A DNA stretch of 64,000 bases from Microbispora rosea (GCF_900156315.1 NZ_FTNI01000014.1:141980-205979); one strand, 5' to 3'. Counted from the first letter of the stretch, positions 43,919 through 54,190 are shown. Program-made: numbers and translations. Notes: a model not told the origin generated them from the sequence alone.

Positions 43919-44374
43919 TCACTCCGGGATGCTCGCCTTGATCGGCTCGGCCAGGTCGACCAGCACGGCCCCGGCCTGGTGCTCCTGCCCGATCGTCACC
44001 TCGACGTACGCCACCCGGTTGGTGCACGTGAACAGCGTCGGGCGGCGCGGGTCCTGGAACCAGCCGACGCCGTTGATGTCGGCGACCTCGGCCGTCGGCT
44101 CCATCGCGGCCGGCCGGGGCACGCCGCAGCGCAGCGCGATCTGGCCGTCGCCCCAGACGGCGACGTACGGCGAGGGAGGCTCGGAGGCGGCCCGGTCGAG
44201 CCCGTCGAGCGTCTTCGGCAGCGCGGCGTCGAGTGCGCGGCAGGCCGCCGCCGCCTCGCCGGTCGGCGTGGGCGGCTCCACGTGGACGGTGGACGAGCAG
44301 CCGGCGAGCAGGGCGAGGGCCACCAGGACCGCGCCTGCCGACGCGGCGCGTGCGGGCCCCCTCGCCTGTCGCAT
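43919..44374 (-). CDS. DUF3515 lipoprotein
   Basis: The 151-residue product has a lipoprotein signal with lipobox ALLAGC, Cys at residue 26. The mature part contains ALPKTLDGLDRAASEPPSPYVAVWGDGQIALRCGVPRP, typical of the actinobacterial DUF3515 family, and ACRALD near the start. The function is unknown. It lies between ddl and thiL in many actinomycetes and abuts ddl. The chosen ATG follows GGGGAGACG. Confidence 0.85.
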   Translation of the reverse strand: MRQARGPARAASAGAVLVALALLAGCSSTVHVEPPTPTGEAAAACRALDAALPKTLDGLDRAASEPPSPYVAVWGDGQIALRCGVPRPAAMEPTAEVADINGVGWFQDPRRPTLFTCTNRVAYVEVTIGQEHQAGAVLVDLAEPIKASIPE

Positions 44375-44397
44375 CGTCTCCCCGGCTCGTGTTCCGC

Positions 44398-44631
44398 TCA
44401 GATGTGGACGATCGGACACGTCAGTGTACGGGTGATGCCGTGCACGGCCTGGATCTGGGCCACCACGAGCTTGCCGAGCTCGTCGACGTTGTTGGCCTGG
44501 GCGCGGACGATCACGTCGTAGGGCCCGGTGACATCCTCGGCCTGTGTCACCCCGGGAATGGAGGAGATCTCCTCCGCCACGTTGGCGGCCCTGCCGACCT
44601 CGGTCTGGATAAGGATGTAGGCCTGCACCAT
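44398..44631 (-). CDS. Stand-alone Lrp/AsnC effector-domain protein
   Basis: The 77-residue protein consists only of the RAM (Lrp/AsnC) ligand-binding domain: MVQAYILIQTEVGRAANVAEEISSIPGVTQAEDVTGPYDVIVRAQANNVDELGKLV. It has no helix-turn-helix, so it is not a DNA-binding regulator itself. It may sense amino acids or pair with full-length Lrp proteins. It lies beside the DUF3515 gene and is divergent from thiL. Confidence 0.88.
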   Translation of the reverse strand: MVQAYILIQTEVGRAANVAEEISSIPGVTQAEDVTGPYDVIVRAQANNVDELGKLVVAQIQAVHGITRTLTCPIVHI

Positions 44632-44696
44632 GACGCCCTCCGGGTAGAGATCAGTGCCGGAGCGTAACCGTACCTCGAATGCACTAGGGGTGTGCT

Positions 44697-45647
44697 ATCA
44701 CAGTCGGAGATCTCGGCGAATTCGGAGTAATCCAGCGGATATCGGGACGACTTCCGCGGACTGCGGCCGTGCTGCTGGGCCCCGGCGACGACGCCGCGGT
44801 CCTGAAGGCCCCCGACGGGCGGGTCGTCGTGAGCACGGACCTTCTGATCGAGGGTAGGCACTTCCGTCGCGACTGGTCGAGCGGCTACGACATCGGCCGT
44901 AAGGCGGCGGCACAGAACCTTTCCGACATCGTTGCCATGGGGGCCGATCCCACCGCCCTCGTGGTCGGCCTGGGGCTGCCCGCGGACGTCGGCGCCGACT
45001 GGGTGGACGCCCTGACCGACGGCTTCCGCGACGAGTGCGACCTGGTGGGGGCGACCGTGGCGGGGGGCGACATCGCCCGCTCGGAGACCGTCGTGCTCGG
45101 CGTGACCGCGCTGGGCGACCTCGGCGGACGGACCCCGGTGACCCGGTCGGGCGCGCGTCCGGGCGACGTGGTCGCGGTGGCGGGCCGCCTTGGTCACGCC
45201 GCCGCCGGCCTGGCCCTGTTCGGGGCGGGGGTGACCGGCGGTTCCCCGGATCTCGTGTCACTGCTGGAGGCGCACCGCCGTCCCCGGCCGCCGTACCCCT
45301 GCGGACCGGGGGCTGCGCTGCTCGGCGCGACGGCGATGCTCGACGTCAGCGACGGCCTGCTGCAGGACCTCGGCCATGTCGCCGACGCGAGTGGCGTGGC
45401 CGTCGAGCTGGACGCCGCCGCCCTGCCCGTGCCGGAGGCGCTGTCCGCGGCGGCGCGCGAGCTCGGCGCGGACCCCCTGGAGTGGGTGCTCACCGGCGGT
45501 GACGACCACGCTCTGGCCGCGACGTTCCCTCCCGAGGTGCGGCTGCCGGCCGAATGGACGCGTGTGGGAGCGGTCACGCGGGGGCGCGGGGTGCGGGTGG
45601 ACGGGCAGACCTGGACCACAGGGGGATGGGATCACTTCCGCGCATGA
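44697..45647 (+). CDS. thiL: Thiamine-monophosphate kinase, with a non-canonical ATC start
   Basis: ThiL phosphorylates thiamine monophosphate to the diphosphate. The conserved N-terminus ([35 protein letters not shown]) is intact in frame, but no ATG, GTG, TTG or CTG lies between the stop at 44685 and GTG 44769. The codon matching the usual Met is ATC at 44697, six bases after AGGGG. Starting at 44769 would drop 24 conserved residues. Further motifs: [27 protein letters not shown] [16 protein letters not shown] and [17 protein letters not shown]. Length from ATC is 316 residues, normal for the family. Either an AUC start is used or the base is mutated or misread. Confidence 0.82.
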   Translation: MTVGDLGEFGVIQRISGRLPRTAAVLLGPGDDAAVLKAPDGRVVVSTDLLIEGRHFRRDWSSGYDIGRKAAAQNLSDIVAMGADPTALVVGLGLPADVGADWVDALTDGFRDECDLVGATVAGGDIARSETVVLGVTALGDLGGRTPVTRSGARPGDVVAVAGRLGHAAAGLALFGAGVTGGSPDLVSLLEAHRRPRPPYPCGPGAALLGATAMLDVSDGLLQDLGHVADASGVAVELDAAALPVPEALSAAARELGADPLEWVLTGGDDHALAATFPPEVRLPAEWTRVGAVTRGRGVRVDGQTWTTGGWDHFRA

Positions 45648-45718
45648 TGTGAAATTTGTGACATAGGCGTATTAGATCTGTTATTAAGTATGGCGGTCAG
45701 GCAACAGGAAGGACCGTC

Positions 45719-47245
45719 ATGGGCCGCCACACGGCAGGACGCAAGGCACGAGAGGGTCAGCCCTCCCCGGCTCAGGCCGATCCCCTGGAGAGGGGTGCCG
45801 GCCCGGACCACCTGGCCTTCCGCCGTCCGGCGACGCCGGATGGCGCCGCGCAGACCCTTTCCGAGCCCGGTCACCCCGGGCCCGGCTATCCCGGGACGAG
45901 GTCGAGCGGCGGGGCCGTGCCCTGGCCGGTGCCGCCCTCGGCGGCCGTCGGTGGCGGCGTGACCAGCGGCGCTGTGACGAGCGGGGGCTCTCAGCTGAAT
46001 GGTGGCGCTGTGCCCATTGGTGGTGCTGTGCCGGGTGGTGGCGCTGTGCCGTGGCCCGTGCCGCCCTCGGAGGCGACGACCCGGCTGTTCGCCGCACTGT
46101 CGCCCGAGAGGCTGGAATCCGAGAGGCTGGAGTCCGAGAGTCCGGCATCGCCGGAGCGGCCGCGTTCGCCCGAGCTTCTGCCGGCCTCCCGGGGCGCCGG
46201 GGAGCGCGGCCTGGCCGGGCAGGACGGGGACGACCGTGCGAAGCAGCCGAGACGCATGCGGCGGCTGGCGCTCGTGTCCGGGCTGTCGGTGCTGCTGGCC
46301 GTGGGCGTCACGACCGGCGGCGCACGGCTGATCGCCGGGCGGACCTCCCTGACCATGGAGCAGCCGACGACGGCCTGCCCGATCTCGGAGGACTGCGCCG
46401 CCGCGGGCGGGCCGTACGGAGCGTCCGGGTCCGGCCAGGCACTCGGCGAGACGCCCGCGCAGGGCGATCCGACCGGCGACCCGGTCGTGAACGGCCAGGA
46501 CCAGCCGGGCCGGGAGGACTCCGGCACGTCCGGTTCCGAGGCCGAAGACACCGGGAAGGACGGGTCGGCGGCTCCTCGGGCCACACCGGCTTCGACGGCG
46601 GACTCGAAGGGCCGGGATCGCGACCACACGTCCGCCCGTACGCGGACCCCGTCCACCGCCGCCCCGCGTGCCTCGGCCCACGGTTCTCCGCAGGTGGACG
46701 ACGCTCCCGCCGCCGTCACGGCCGCCCCGGACGACGCGACGGGCACCGCGTCCGATGACGGCGCGACGTCCGGCGAGTCCGCGCTGGACGACCCCAGAAA
46801 CAACGAGAACGCAGGGAACAACGAGAACGCCGGGAACGCGGAGGATGCCGCGGACGAGGCCGACGTCGGCGCGAACCGCACGACCGGCGGACGTACGGCG
46901 CGGACGAGGTCCGCTCTCGCCGCAGGCGGCCCGGCGGTGGGGGTGCGGTTCACGGTGACAGACCGTGACGAGGGCGGATACACGGCCAGGATCACCGTAC
47001 GCAACGAGGGACCGGCCCTGCCCGCGTGGACCGTGCGGCTGGCCGTCGGCGGGCAGGTGACCGCGGTCGAGGGGGCCGGCTGGCGGCAGCAGGGGGACAC
47101 TCTGACCCTGACCTCGCAGACCGCGCTGGACGAGGACGGCACGCTGACGCTGACCGTCCACGCCGAGGGCGCGTCGGCCGCACCCGCCGACTGCCTGCTC
47201 TCCGAGGGACGATGCGAGGTCACGGGCCCCTCCCGGCGCGACTGA
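45719..47245 (+). CDS. Membrane-anchored protein with C-terminal beta-sandwich, unknown function
   Basis: The 508-residue protein has a Pro/Gly-rich disordered N-terminus with a repeat ([11 protein letters not shown] twice) and one membrane helix ([24 protein letters not shown], residues about 182-205). A long acidic, low-complexity linker follows. The C-terminal 100 residues ([40 protein letters not shown] and [18 protein letters not shown]) resemble a carbohydrate-binding or CBM2-like beta-sandwich. The C-terminal part would face outside. ATG at 45719 has GGAAGGA upstream and an A/T-rich promoter-like stretch before it. It separates thiL from thiD. The sugar-binding role is inference. Confidence 0.68.
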   Translation: MGRHTAGRKAREGQPSPAQADPLERGAGPDHLAFRRPATPDGAAQTLSEPGHPGPGYPGTRSSGGAVPWPVPPSAAVGGGVTSGAVTSGGSQLNGGAVPIGGAVPGGGAVPWPVPPSEATTRLFAALSPERLESERLESESPASPERPRSPELLPASRGAGERGLAGQDGDDRAKQPRRMRRLALVSGLSVLLAVGVTTGGARLIAGRTSLTMEQPTTACPISEDCAAAGGPYGASGSGQALGETPAQGDPTGDPVVNGQDQPGREDSGTSGSEAEDTGKDGSAAPRATPASTADSKGRDRDHTSARTRTPSTAAPRASAHGSPQVDDAPAAVTAAPDDATGTASDDGATSGESALDDPRNNENAGNNENAGNAEDAADEADVGANRTTGGRTARTRSALAAGGPAVGVRFTVTDRDEGGYTARITVRNEGPALPAWTVRLAVGGQVTAVEGAGWRQQGDTLTLTSQTALDEDGTLTLTVHAEGASAAPADCLLSEGRCEVTGPSRRD

Positions 47246-47348
47246 CCCGCTGCCGTCCGGCCCGCGGCTACGGCGTCGGCCGGTCGCCGCCCCGGCCGGG
47301 GACGGGGCGTTTTCGGGGGAGCGGTGGGGGTTTTGGTTGGATGGTCGC

Positions 47349-48146
<798 letters not shown>

Positions 48147-48169
48147 GCGGCCCCCGTCAGCGGAATACC

Positions 48170-49012
48170 TCAGCGGAAGGCGTCGGCGTGGTCGGCGGTC
48201 CACTGCCGGAACGTTCGCGCGGGCCTGCCGGTGATCTCTCCCACGGTCGAGGTGACCAGGTCGGAGCGGGGACGCCGGGTACTCGCCAGCAGCGCCTCGA
48301 CCAGCGCGGGCGGCCTTCCGTCCGCGAGCATCCGCTCCCGTGCCGCCTCCACGGGGACCTCCTCGAAGCGCAGCGGACGGCCGATCGCCTCGCCGATCAG
48401 GCGGACCTGGTCGGCCCTGCTCACCACCTGTGGTCCGGTCAGCACGTGCGTGGCGCCCACGTGCCCGTCGCCGGTCAGCACGCGTGCCGCCACGGCCGCG
48501 ACGTCGGCCTGGTGCACCACCGCCGTGGGGGCGATGCCGGGGCCGCGTACGACACCGTCCTGCCGAATCTGCCCGGCCCACCCCAGCGCGTTGGAGGCGA
48601 TCGTGTCGGCGCGCAGGATGGTCCACTCCAGGCCCGATGCCTTGATGAGGCTCTCCATGTCGGCGTGGAGCTGGTTGATCGGATCGGTCTGCCGCCCGGC
48701 GTCCTCGTTCACGCCTGACGACGACAGGTAGACGAGGCGGCGGGCGGAGCCCGCGATCGCGGCGAGGACGGCCGGCGCGCCCTCATACGTGAGGAAGGGC
48801 CAGACCAGGAACACCGTCGTGATCCCGCTCAGCGCCCTTTTCAGGGTTTCCGGCTGGGACAGGTCTCCTGTCGCGATCTCCACGCCTTGCGGCAGGCGGG
48901 TCGTCCGGGCGTCGCGGACGAACGCGCGTACCGGGACACCGGCGGACATGAGCTGAGCGGCGACTTCCCGGCCCACGTTACCGGTCGCGCCCGTCACGAG
49001 AATCTGGGCCAT
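48170..49012 (-). CDS. NmrA/SDR-type NAD(P)-binding protein
   Basis: The 280-residue protein starts with the Rossmann motif AQILVTGATGNVGREVAAQLMSAGVPVRAFVRD and has the NmrA-like pattern (VFLVWPFLTYEGAPAVLAAIAG, RRLVYLSSSGVNEDAG, WTILRADTIASNALGWAGQIRQDGVV). It is either a reductase or a redox-sensing binding protein. The chosen ATG at 49012 places the Rossmann motif at the N-terminus. It faces rpmB tail-to-head across a strong hairpin. Confidence 0.84.
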   Translation of the reverse strand: MAQILVTGATGNVGREVAAQLMSAGVPVRAFVRDARTTRLPQGVEIATGDLSQPETLKRALSGITTVFLVWPFLTYEGAPAVLAAIAGSARRLVYLSSSGVNEDAGRQTDPINQLHADMESLIKASGLEWTILRADTIASNALGWAGQIRQDGVVRGPGIAPTAVVHQADVAAVAARVLTGDGHVGATHVLTGPQVVSRADQVRLIGEAIGRPLRFEEVPVEAARERMLADGRPPALVEALLASTRRPRSDLVTSTVGEITGRPARTFRQWTADHADAFR

Positions 49013-49080
49013 GACCGTGATCAACCGCACCGTGCCGCGAATATTCCGGTACGCATGCTCGCTGTCCCCGGTCACGGCAG

Positions 49081-49120
49081 CACGAGAGCCCGCCACCGGA
49101 ACCGGTGGCGGGCTCTCGTG
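49081..49120. terminator. Perfect 19-bp hairpin downstream of rpmB
   Basis: cacgagagcccgccaccgg (49081-49099) pairs fully with 49102-49120 around a 2-nt AA loop. It lies 12 bases after the stop of rpmB (minus strand). There is no U-run, so it may block exonucleases rather than end transcription by the standard mechanism. Confidence 0.65.
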
Positions 49121-49132
49121 GGAGTCAGACGG

Positions 49133-49318
49133 TCAGCGCGTGACCTTGCCCGCCTTGATGCAGGAGGTGCAGACGTTCATCCGCTTCGGCGTCCCGTTGA
49201 CCACCGCGCGCACGGTCTGGATGTTGGGGTTCCAGCGGCGGCGGGTGCGGCGGTGCGAGTGGGAGATGTTGTTGCCGAAAATCGGCTTCTTGGCGCAGAC
49301 GTCGCAGACGGAAGCCAC
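49133..49318 (-). CDS. rpmB: 50S ribosomal protein L28, zinc-binding form
   Basis: The 61-residue protein starts [35 protein letters not shown] and ends [16 protein letters not shown]. Two Cys pairs (CxxC) mark the zinc-binding C+ form, which in actinomycetes can be replaced by a zinc-free paralogue at low zinc through Zur. It is transcribed toward the hairpin at 49081 and divergently from the DAK2-domain gene. Confidence 0.95.
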   Translation of the reverse strand: MASVCDVCAKKPIFGNNISHSHRRTRRRWNPNIQTVRAVVNGTPKRMNVCTSCIKAGKVTR

Positions 49319-49524
49319 GGTAATCGCTCCTTTGAATCAGTCGATCGGCCCGGCGCCGGTGCAGCGGCTCGTCCGAGCAATGCCGGGACAACCGGCTGGC
49401 CACACGAGGATATCCGATGTTCACCGGTGCACGCCAAACGGGACTCCGGCGAACGGGGATAGTCTCGTACCCGCCAACGGTAGCGCATCGAGGGGCTGGA
49501 GAGCGCGGAAGGAAGGTCGGCCGG

Positions 49525-51099
49525 ATGCTCAAGGTGCTCGATCCCCCCGCCGTGCGCCGCTGGTCGCGCCACTGCGCGGCGGCCCTCGGCCGGGCCAGGG
49601 CGGAGATCGACGCGCTCAACGTGTTCCCCGTGCCCGACGGGGACACCGGCACGAACCTGCATCTCACGGTCCTGTCGGCGGCCGAGGCGGTGGACGCGCT
49701 GCCCGGCGGAGCGGACGCGGACGCCACATGGCGGGCCCTGACGCGCGGGGCCCTGCTCGGCGCGCGGGGCAACTCCGGAGTGATCGTCAGCCAGGCCGTC
49801 AGGGGCATGGGCGAGGTGCTCGGGCGCGCGCCGGGAGGCGGCGCCGACCTGCGCGACGGCCTGACGAGGGCGGCCGAGATGGCCAGGGCGGCGGTGGTCC
49901 GCCCGGTGGAGGGCACGGTGCTGAGCGTGCTGTCGGCCGCGGCGCACGCCGTGCGCGACGCGCCCGACGACCTGGCCGAGGTGGCCTGCCGGGCGGCGGA
50001 CGAGGCGCGGCGGGCCCTGCGCCGCACGACGGGTCAGCTCGGCGTGCTGTCCCGCCACGGCGTGGTGGACGCGGGCGCGGCCGGGCTGGTGATCATGCTG
50101 GAGAGCCTGGCCGAGGTGGTGACCGAGGCGTACAGCGAGCGGCACGAGGTGCCCGCCCCGGCCGCGCGGATCGCGCCGGAGGAGCTCGGGCGGCCGGACA
50201 CGGGCGGCCCCGGTTACGAGGTCATGTACCTGCTCGACGCGGGCGCGCACGAGGTGGACCGGCTGAAAGGCGAGCTCGACGCGCTGGGGGACAGCCTGGT
50301 GGTCGTCGGCGGGGAGGGCCTGTGGAACGTCCACGTCCACGTGGACGACGCTGGCGCGGCGATCGAGGCCGGGCTGCGCGCGGGACGCCCGCATCGGATC
50401 AAGGTGACCTACCTCGGGGGACGGCCGCACGAGCCGGGCCCGGCGAGGGGCGTGGTCGCGGTCGCCGCCGGGGACGGCCTGGCGGCCCTGTTCAGGGAGG
50501 CGGGAGCGGTGGTCGTGCGGCGCGAGCCGGGTTCGGCCCCGACGGCGGCGGCCCTGCTGCGCGCCGTCCGCGAGGCCGGCACCGAGGTCGCGGTGCTGCC
50601 CAACGACGTCGCCGTGCACGACGTGGCCGTCGCCGCCGCGGAGATCGCCAGGGAGGAGGGCGTGACGGTCAGCGTCCTGCCCACCCGGGCGTCGGTGCAG
50701 GGCCTGGCCGCGCTGGCCGTGCACGACCCGCTGCGCCGCTTCGACGACGACATCGTGGCGATGACCGACGCGGCCGGCCACACCCGCCACGGGCACGTGT
50801 GGGTGGCCGACCGCGCGGCGATGACCAGCGCCGGACTGTGCCGGATCGGCGACGTGCTCGGGGTGGTGGACGGCGACGTCGCGCTGATCGGCGCGGACCT
50901 GACCGCGACCGCCGTCGAGGTCGTCCGGCGCCTGGTCTCCGGCGGCAGCGAGATGGTCACGCTCGTCAGCGGCGCGGGCGCGCCCGCGCCGCTCCTGCAC
51001 GCCGTACGCGACCATCTGGAGCGGGTCCGCCCGGACCTGGAGATCGTCGTGTACGAGGGCGGGCAGGGCGGTTATCCCCTCCTGATCGGCGTCGAGTAG
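49525..51099 (+). CDS. DAK2-domain (fatty-acid-kinase-like) protein
   Basis: The 524-residue protein has an N-terminal DAK2 nucleotide-binding domain (FPVPDGDTGTNLHLTVLSAAEAV, LLGARGNSGVIVSQAVRGMGEVL) and a C-terminal EDD/FakA-like region with YEVMYLLDAGAHEVDRLKGEL and VHVHVDDAGAAIEAGL. The first domain is the dihydroxyacetone or fatty-acid kinase family. The actinobacterial member is always just upstream of recG, and its substrate is unproven. ATG at 49525 follows GGAAGGAAGG. It is divergent from rpmB. Confidence 0.9.
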   Translation: MLKVLDPPAVRRWSRHCAAALGRARAEIDALNVFPVPDGDTGTNLHLTVLSAAEAVDALPGGADADATWRALTRGALLGARGNSGVIVSQAVRGMGEVLGRAPGGGADLRDGLTRAAEMARAAVVRPVEGTVLSVLSAAAHAVRDAPDDLAEVACRAADEARRALRRTTGQLGVLSRHGVVDAGAAGLVIMLESLAEVVTEAYSERHEVPAPAARIAPEELGRPDTGGPGYEVMYLLDAGAHEVDRLKGELDALGDSLVVVGGEGLWNVHVHVDDAGAAIEAGLRAGRPHRIKVTYLGGRPHEPGPARGVVAVAAGDGLAALFREAGAVVVRREPGSAPTAAALLRAVREAGTEVAVLPNDVAVHDVAVAAAEIAREEGVTVSVLPTRASVQGLAALAVHDPLRRFDDDIVAMTDAAGHTRHGHVWVADRAAMTSAGLCRIGDVLGVVDGDVALIGADLTATAVEVVRRLVSGGSEMVTLVSGAGAPAPLLHAVRDHLERVRPDLEIVVYEGGQGGYPLLIGVE

Positions 51100-51114
51100 C
51101 CGGATTGTCGGCCC

Positions 51115-53298
51115 GTGCGGGTAGAAATTGGTGACGTGACGAGCTTCGACGAGCCGCTCAAGAAGGTGGTCGGCAGGTCGGCCGCCCCGCTGGAGAGCGC
51201 GCTGGGCATCAGCACGGTCGGTGAACTGCTGCGCCACTACCCGCGGCGCTACGCGCAGCGGGGGGAGCTGACGCCCATCGCGTCGCTGGAGCACGACGAG
51301 CACGTCACCGTGGTCGCCAAGGTGTCGTCGGCCGTGCGCAGGCCGATGAAGAACCGGCAGGGCACCTGGCTCGACATCGAGGTGACCGACGGCAAGGAGA
51401 AGCTGCACCTGGCCTTCTTCGGCAAGGGCGCCTACGTGGCCGAGCAGCGGCTCACGCCGGGCACCGAGGCGATGTTCTCCGGCAAGGTCGGCGTCTTCGT
51501 CGGCGGGAGGACCAGGCGCGTCTCGCTCACCCATCCCGAGTACGAGTCGTTCGACGAGACGGAGGAGACGGCCGAGGAGTTCGCCTCCGCGCTGGTGCCG
51601 ATCTACCCCTCCGCCCAGGGGCTGCCGAGCTGGAAGATCCGCCGGGCCGTGCGCACGGTGCTCGACGTGCTCAGCCTGGACGATCCGGTGCCCGCCGGGA
51701 TACGGGAGCGGCTGGGGCTGCTGCCGATCGAGGAGGCGCTGCGGCGGGTCCACCGCCCCCGGAGTCAGGCGGACGTCGCCCGGTCGCACGACCGGCTGAA
51801 GTTCGACGAGGCCTTCGTCCTGCAGGCCGTCCTGGTGCGGCGGCGCATGGCCGCGTCCGCCTGGCTCGCCAGGGCCCGTCCCGGGCGCGACGGCGGGCTG
51901 CTGCACGAGTTCGACGAGCGGCTTCCGTTCCAGCTCACCGAGGGGCAGCGGCAGGTCGGCGAGGAGATCGCCGCCGACCTCGCCCGCGAACACCCCATGC
52001 ACCGCCTCCTGCAGGGCGAGGTGGGCGCGGGCAAGACCGTGGTCGCGCTGCGCGCGATGCTCCAGGTCGTCGACTCCGGTGGACAGGCCGTGCTGCTCGC
52101 GCCCACCGAGGTCCTCGCCCAGCAGCACCACCGGTCGATCGTGAGCATGCTCGGCGATCTCGCGACCGGCGGGATGTTCGGCGGGACGGCGGTCGCGCTG
52201 CTCACCGGCTCGATGGGGGCCGCCGCGCGGCGCAGCGCGCTGCTCGACGCGGCCTCCGGCGCGGCCGGCATCGTGATCGGCACCCACGCCGTGCTCCAGG
52301 AACACGTCCAGTTCGCCGACCTCGGGCTGGTCGTGGTGGACGAGCAGCACAGGTTCGGCGTCGAGCAGCGCGACGCGCTGCGCGAGAAGGGCGGGGGCGG
52401 ACGTCCCCACGTGCTGGTCATGACGGCGACGCCGATCCCGCGGACGGTCGCGATGACCGTGTTCGGCGACCTGGAGGTCTCCACGCTGTCCCAGCTCCCC
52501 GCGGGCCGGGCCCCGATCACCACCCACGTGGTGCCCGCCGCGGAGAAGCCCCACTTCCTCGACCGCGCCTGGCAGCGGGTCCGCGAGGAGGTCGGCCTGG
52601 GCCGCCAGGCCTACGTGGTGTGCCCGCGCATCGGCGACCAGGAGGGCGACGAGGGCGACCTGGCGAAGGACGACGACGAGCGCAGGCCGCCCCTGGCGGT
52701 GCTCGACGTCGCGCGCATGCTCGGGGAGGGGCCGCTGGCCGGGCTGCGGATCGAGGCGCTGCACGGCAAGCTCCCGCCGGAGGACAAGGACGCGGCGATG
52801 CGCGCCTTCGCCCGGGGCGAGATCGACGTCCTGGTCGCGACCACGGTCATCGAGGTCGGCGTCGACGTCCCCAACTCGTCGGTGATGGTCATCATGGACG
52901 CCGACCGCTTCGGCGTCTCCCAGCTCCACCAGCTGCGCGGCCGGGTGGGCCGGGGCGGGCTGCCCGGGCTGTGCCTGCTCGTCAGCGAGGCTCCGGAGGG
53001 CACCCAGGCGCGCCGCAGGCTCGACGCGGTGGCGGCGACCCTGGACGGGTTCGAGCTGTCCCGTGTCGACCTGGAGCAGCGCAGGGAGGGTGACGTGCTC
53101 GGCGCCGCCCAGTCGGGGCGCAGGTCCTCGCTCAAGCTGCTGCAGCTTCTGCGCGACGAGGACGTGATCGAGACCGCCCGGACTGAGGCGACCGCCCTGC
53201 TGTCCGCCGATTCCGAGCTGTCGGCCCACCCGGCCCTGCGCGCCGAGATCGACACCATGGTCGCCGACGAACGCGCCGAGTACCTCGAGAAGGCGTGA
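51115..53298 (+). CDS. recG: ATP-dependent DNA helicase RecG
   Basis: RecG (727 aa) reverses stalled replication forks and works on Holliday junctions. The N-terminal wedge domain (VGELLRHYPRRYAQRGELTPI) leads to the motor. Motif I is LLQGEVGAGKTVVALRA, motif II LVVVDEQHRFGVEQRDAL, motif III MTATPIPRTVAMTVFGDL, motif VI QLRGRVGRGGLPGLCLL, and TRG-like residues lie near LDGFELSRVDLEQRREGDVLG. GTG at 51115 lies 15 bases after the DAK2 gene, suggesting one operon. Confidence 0.95.
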   Translation: MRVEIGDVTSFDEPLKKVVGRSAAPLESALGISTVGELLRHYPRRYAQRGELTPIASLEHDEHVTVVAKVSSAVRRPMKNRQGTWLDIEVTDGKEKLHLAFFGKGAYVAEQRLTPGTEAMFSGKVGVFVGGRTRRVSLTHPEYESFDETEETAEEFASALVPIYPSAQGLPSWKIRRAVRTVLDVLSLDDPVPAGIRERLGLLPIEEALRRVHRPRSQADVARSHDRLKFDEAFVLQAVLVRRRMAASAWLARARPGRDGGLLHEFDERLPFQLTEGQRQVGEEIAADLAREHPMHRLLQGEVGAGKTVVALRAMLQVVDSGGQAVLLAPTEVLAQQHHRSIVSMLGDLATGGMFGGTAVALLTGSMGAAARRSALLDAASGAAGIVIGTHAVLQEHVQFADLGLVVVDEQHRFGVEQRDALREKGGGGRPHVLVMTATPIPRTVAMTVFGDLEVSTLSQLPAGRAPITTHVVPAAEKPHFLDRAWQRVREEVGLGRQAYVVCPRIGDQEGDEGDLAKDDDERRPPLAVLDVARMLGEGPLAGLRIEALHGKLPPEDKDAAMRAFARGEIDVLVATTVIEVGVDVPNSSVMVIMDADRFGVSQLHQLRGRVGRGGLPGLCLLVSEAPEGTQARRRLDAVAATLDGFELSRVDLEQRREGDVLGAAQSGRRSSLKLLQLLRDEDVIETARTEATALLSADSELSAHPALRAEIDTMVADERAEYLEKA

Positions 53299-53311
53299 GA
53301 GCGGAAATTGA

Positions 53312-53476
53312 AACGGGCGCCGTGTGAACACGACGCCCGTTAACGACCCAGGGCCCAGCCTTGGGACGGCCTCCCCCCGAATGCCGTCCCCGGCTGGGCC
53401 CGCCCTCGGGTCAGGTGCCGAGGGCGCCGGCGTGCGGAAGGGCTCACGACCACGCCGGCCGGCCTTCCCCTGGGTC
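53312..53476 (-). ncRNA. Candidate structured RNA element between recG and rsmD
   Basis: A terminator-like hairpin (53312-53319 with 53334-53341) carries TTTCAATTT on the minus-strand side. Next to it, four long perfect helices form a closed multi-branch fold: gacccaggg 53345-53353 with 53468-53476, gggcccagcc 53351-53360 with 53392-53401, cgccctcgg 53401-53409 with 53418-53426, and ccggcgtg 53427-53434 with 53451-53458. The first two share three bases. The U-rich side suggests minus-strand transcription, but either strand could be the RNA. It matches no family I know. Confidence 0.4.
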
Positions 53477-53620
53477 ACCGTGAAGGCCGCAGAACTCATG
53501 ATGCGCATGTGGCGGAGCCCGCGATACGGCTCTTACTCATTCGTCGCCGCCGCTTGCCCACTCTTGACCTCCCTTCGCCCGCCGTGCCGGAACGGCCGCC
53601 GCGGGCGGGACAATGAAGGC

Positions 53621-54190
53621 GTGACGCGGGTGATCGCAGGGACGGCGGGGGGACGCAGGCTGGCCGTTCCGCCGGGGAGATCGACCAGGCCGACGAGCGA
53701 CCGCACCCGGGAGGGCCTGTTCGCCACCGTGGGCTCCGCGCTCGGCCCGCTCGACGGGGTCCGGGTCCTCGACCTGTACGCCGGATCGGGCGCCGTCGGG
53801 CTGGAGGCGTTGAGCCGGGGGGCCGCCCACGCGCTGCTGGTGGAGTCGGAGGCCAGGGCCGCGCGCACGATCAGGGAGAACATCGCGTCCCTCGGACTGC
53901 CCGGGGCGGCCCTGCGGGCCGAGAAGGTCGAGCGGGTGGTGGGCCGGCCGTGCGAGGAGCCGTACGACTTCGTCTTCGCCGATCCGCCCTACGCCGTCTC
54001 CGACGAGGCGGTCTCCCGGGTGCTGGCATCGCTGCGCGACAACGGCTGGCTGGCGGAGGGCGCGCTCGTGGCCGTGGAGCGGGAGTCGAGGGGTAAGGAC
54101 CTGGTGTGGCCCGCGGGCTTCACGGAAGACAGGGTCCGTCGATACGGCGAAGCGGCCGTTTGGTACGGTCACGCAGCCGGGAACCCGTGA
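53621..54190 (+). CDS. rsmD: 16S rRNA (guanine966-N2)-methyltransferase
   Basis: RsmD (189 aa) methylates G966 of 16S rRNA. The family start TRVIAGTAGGRRLAVPPG and TRPTSDRTREGLFATV is followed by the SAM site VLDLYAGSGAVGLEALSRGA and the catalytic DPPY in FVFADPPYAVSD. GTG at 53621 gives the correct N-terminus. The frame is open further upstream through the structured region, but it is not family sequence. coaD follows directly, a pairing conserved in many bacteria. Confidence 0.93.
   Translation: MTRVIAGTAGGRRLAVPPGRSTRPTSDRTREGLFATVGSALGPLDGVRVLDLYAGSGAVGLEALSRGAAHALLVESEARAARTIRENIASLGLPGAALRAEKVERVVGRPCEEPYDFVFADPPYAVSDEAVSRVLASLRDNGWLAEGALVAVERESRGKDLVWPAGFTEDRVRRYGEAAVWYGHAAGNP

Noticed and set aside
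53363..53390. 6C RNA in the recG-rsmD gap
   Set aside because: One hairpin loop has six C residues, but the second C-rich hairpin required for 6C RNA is missing and the location does not match what I recall.
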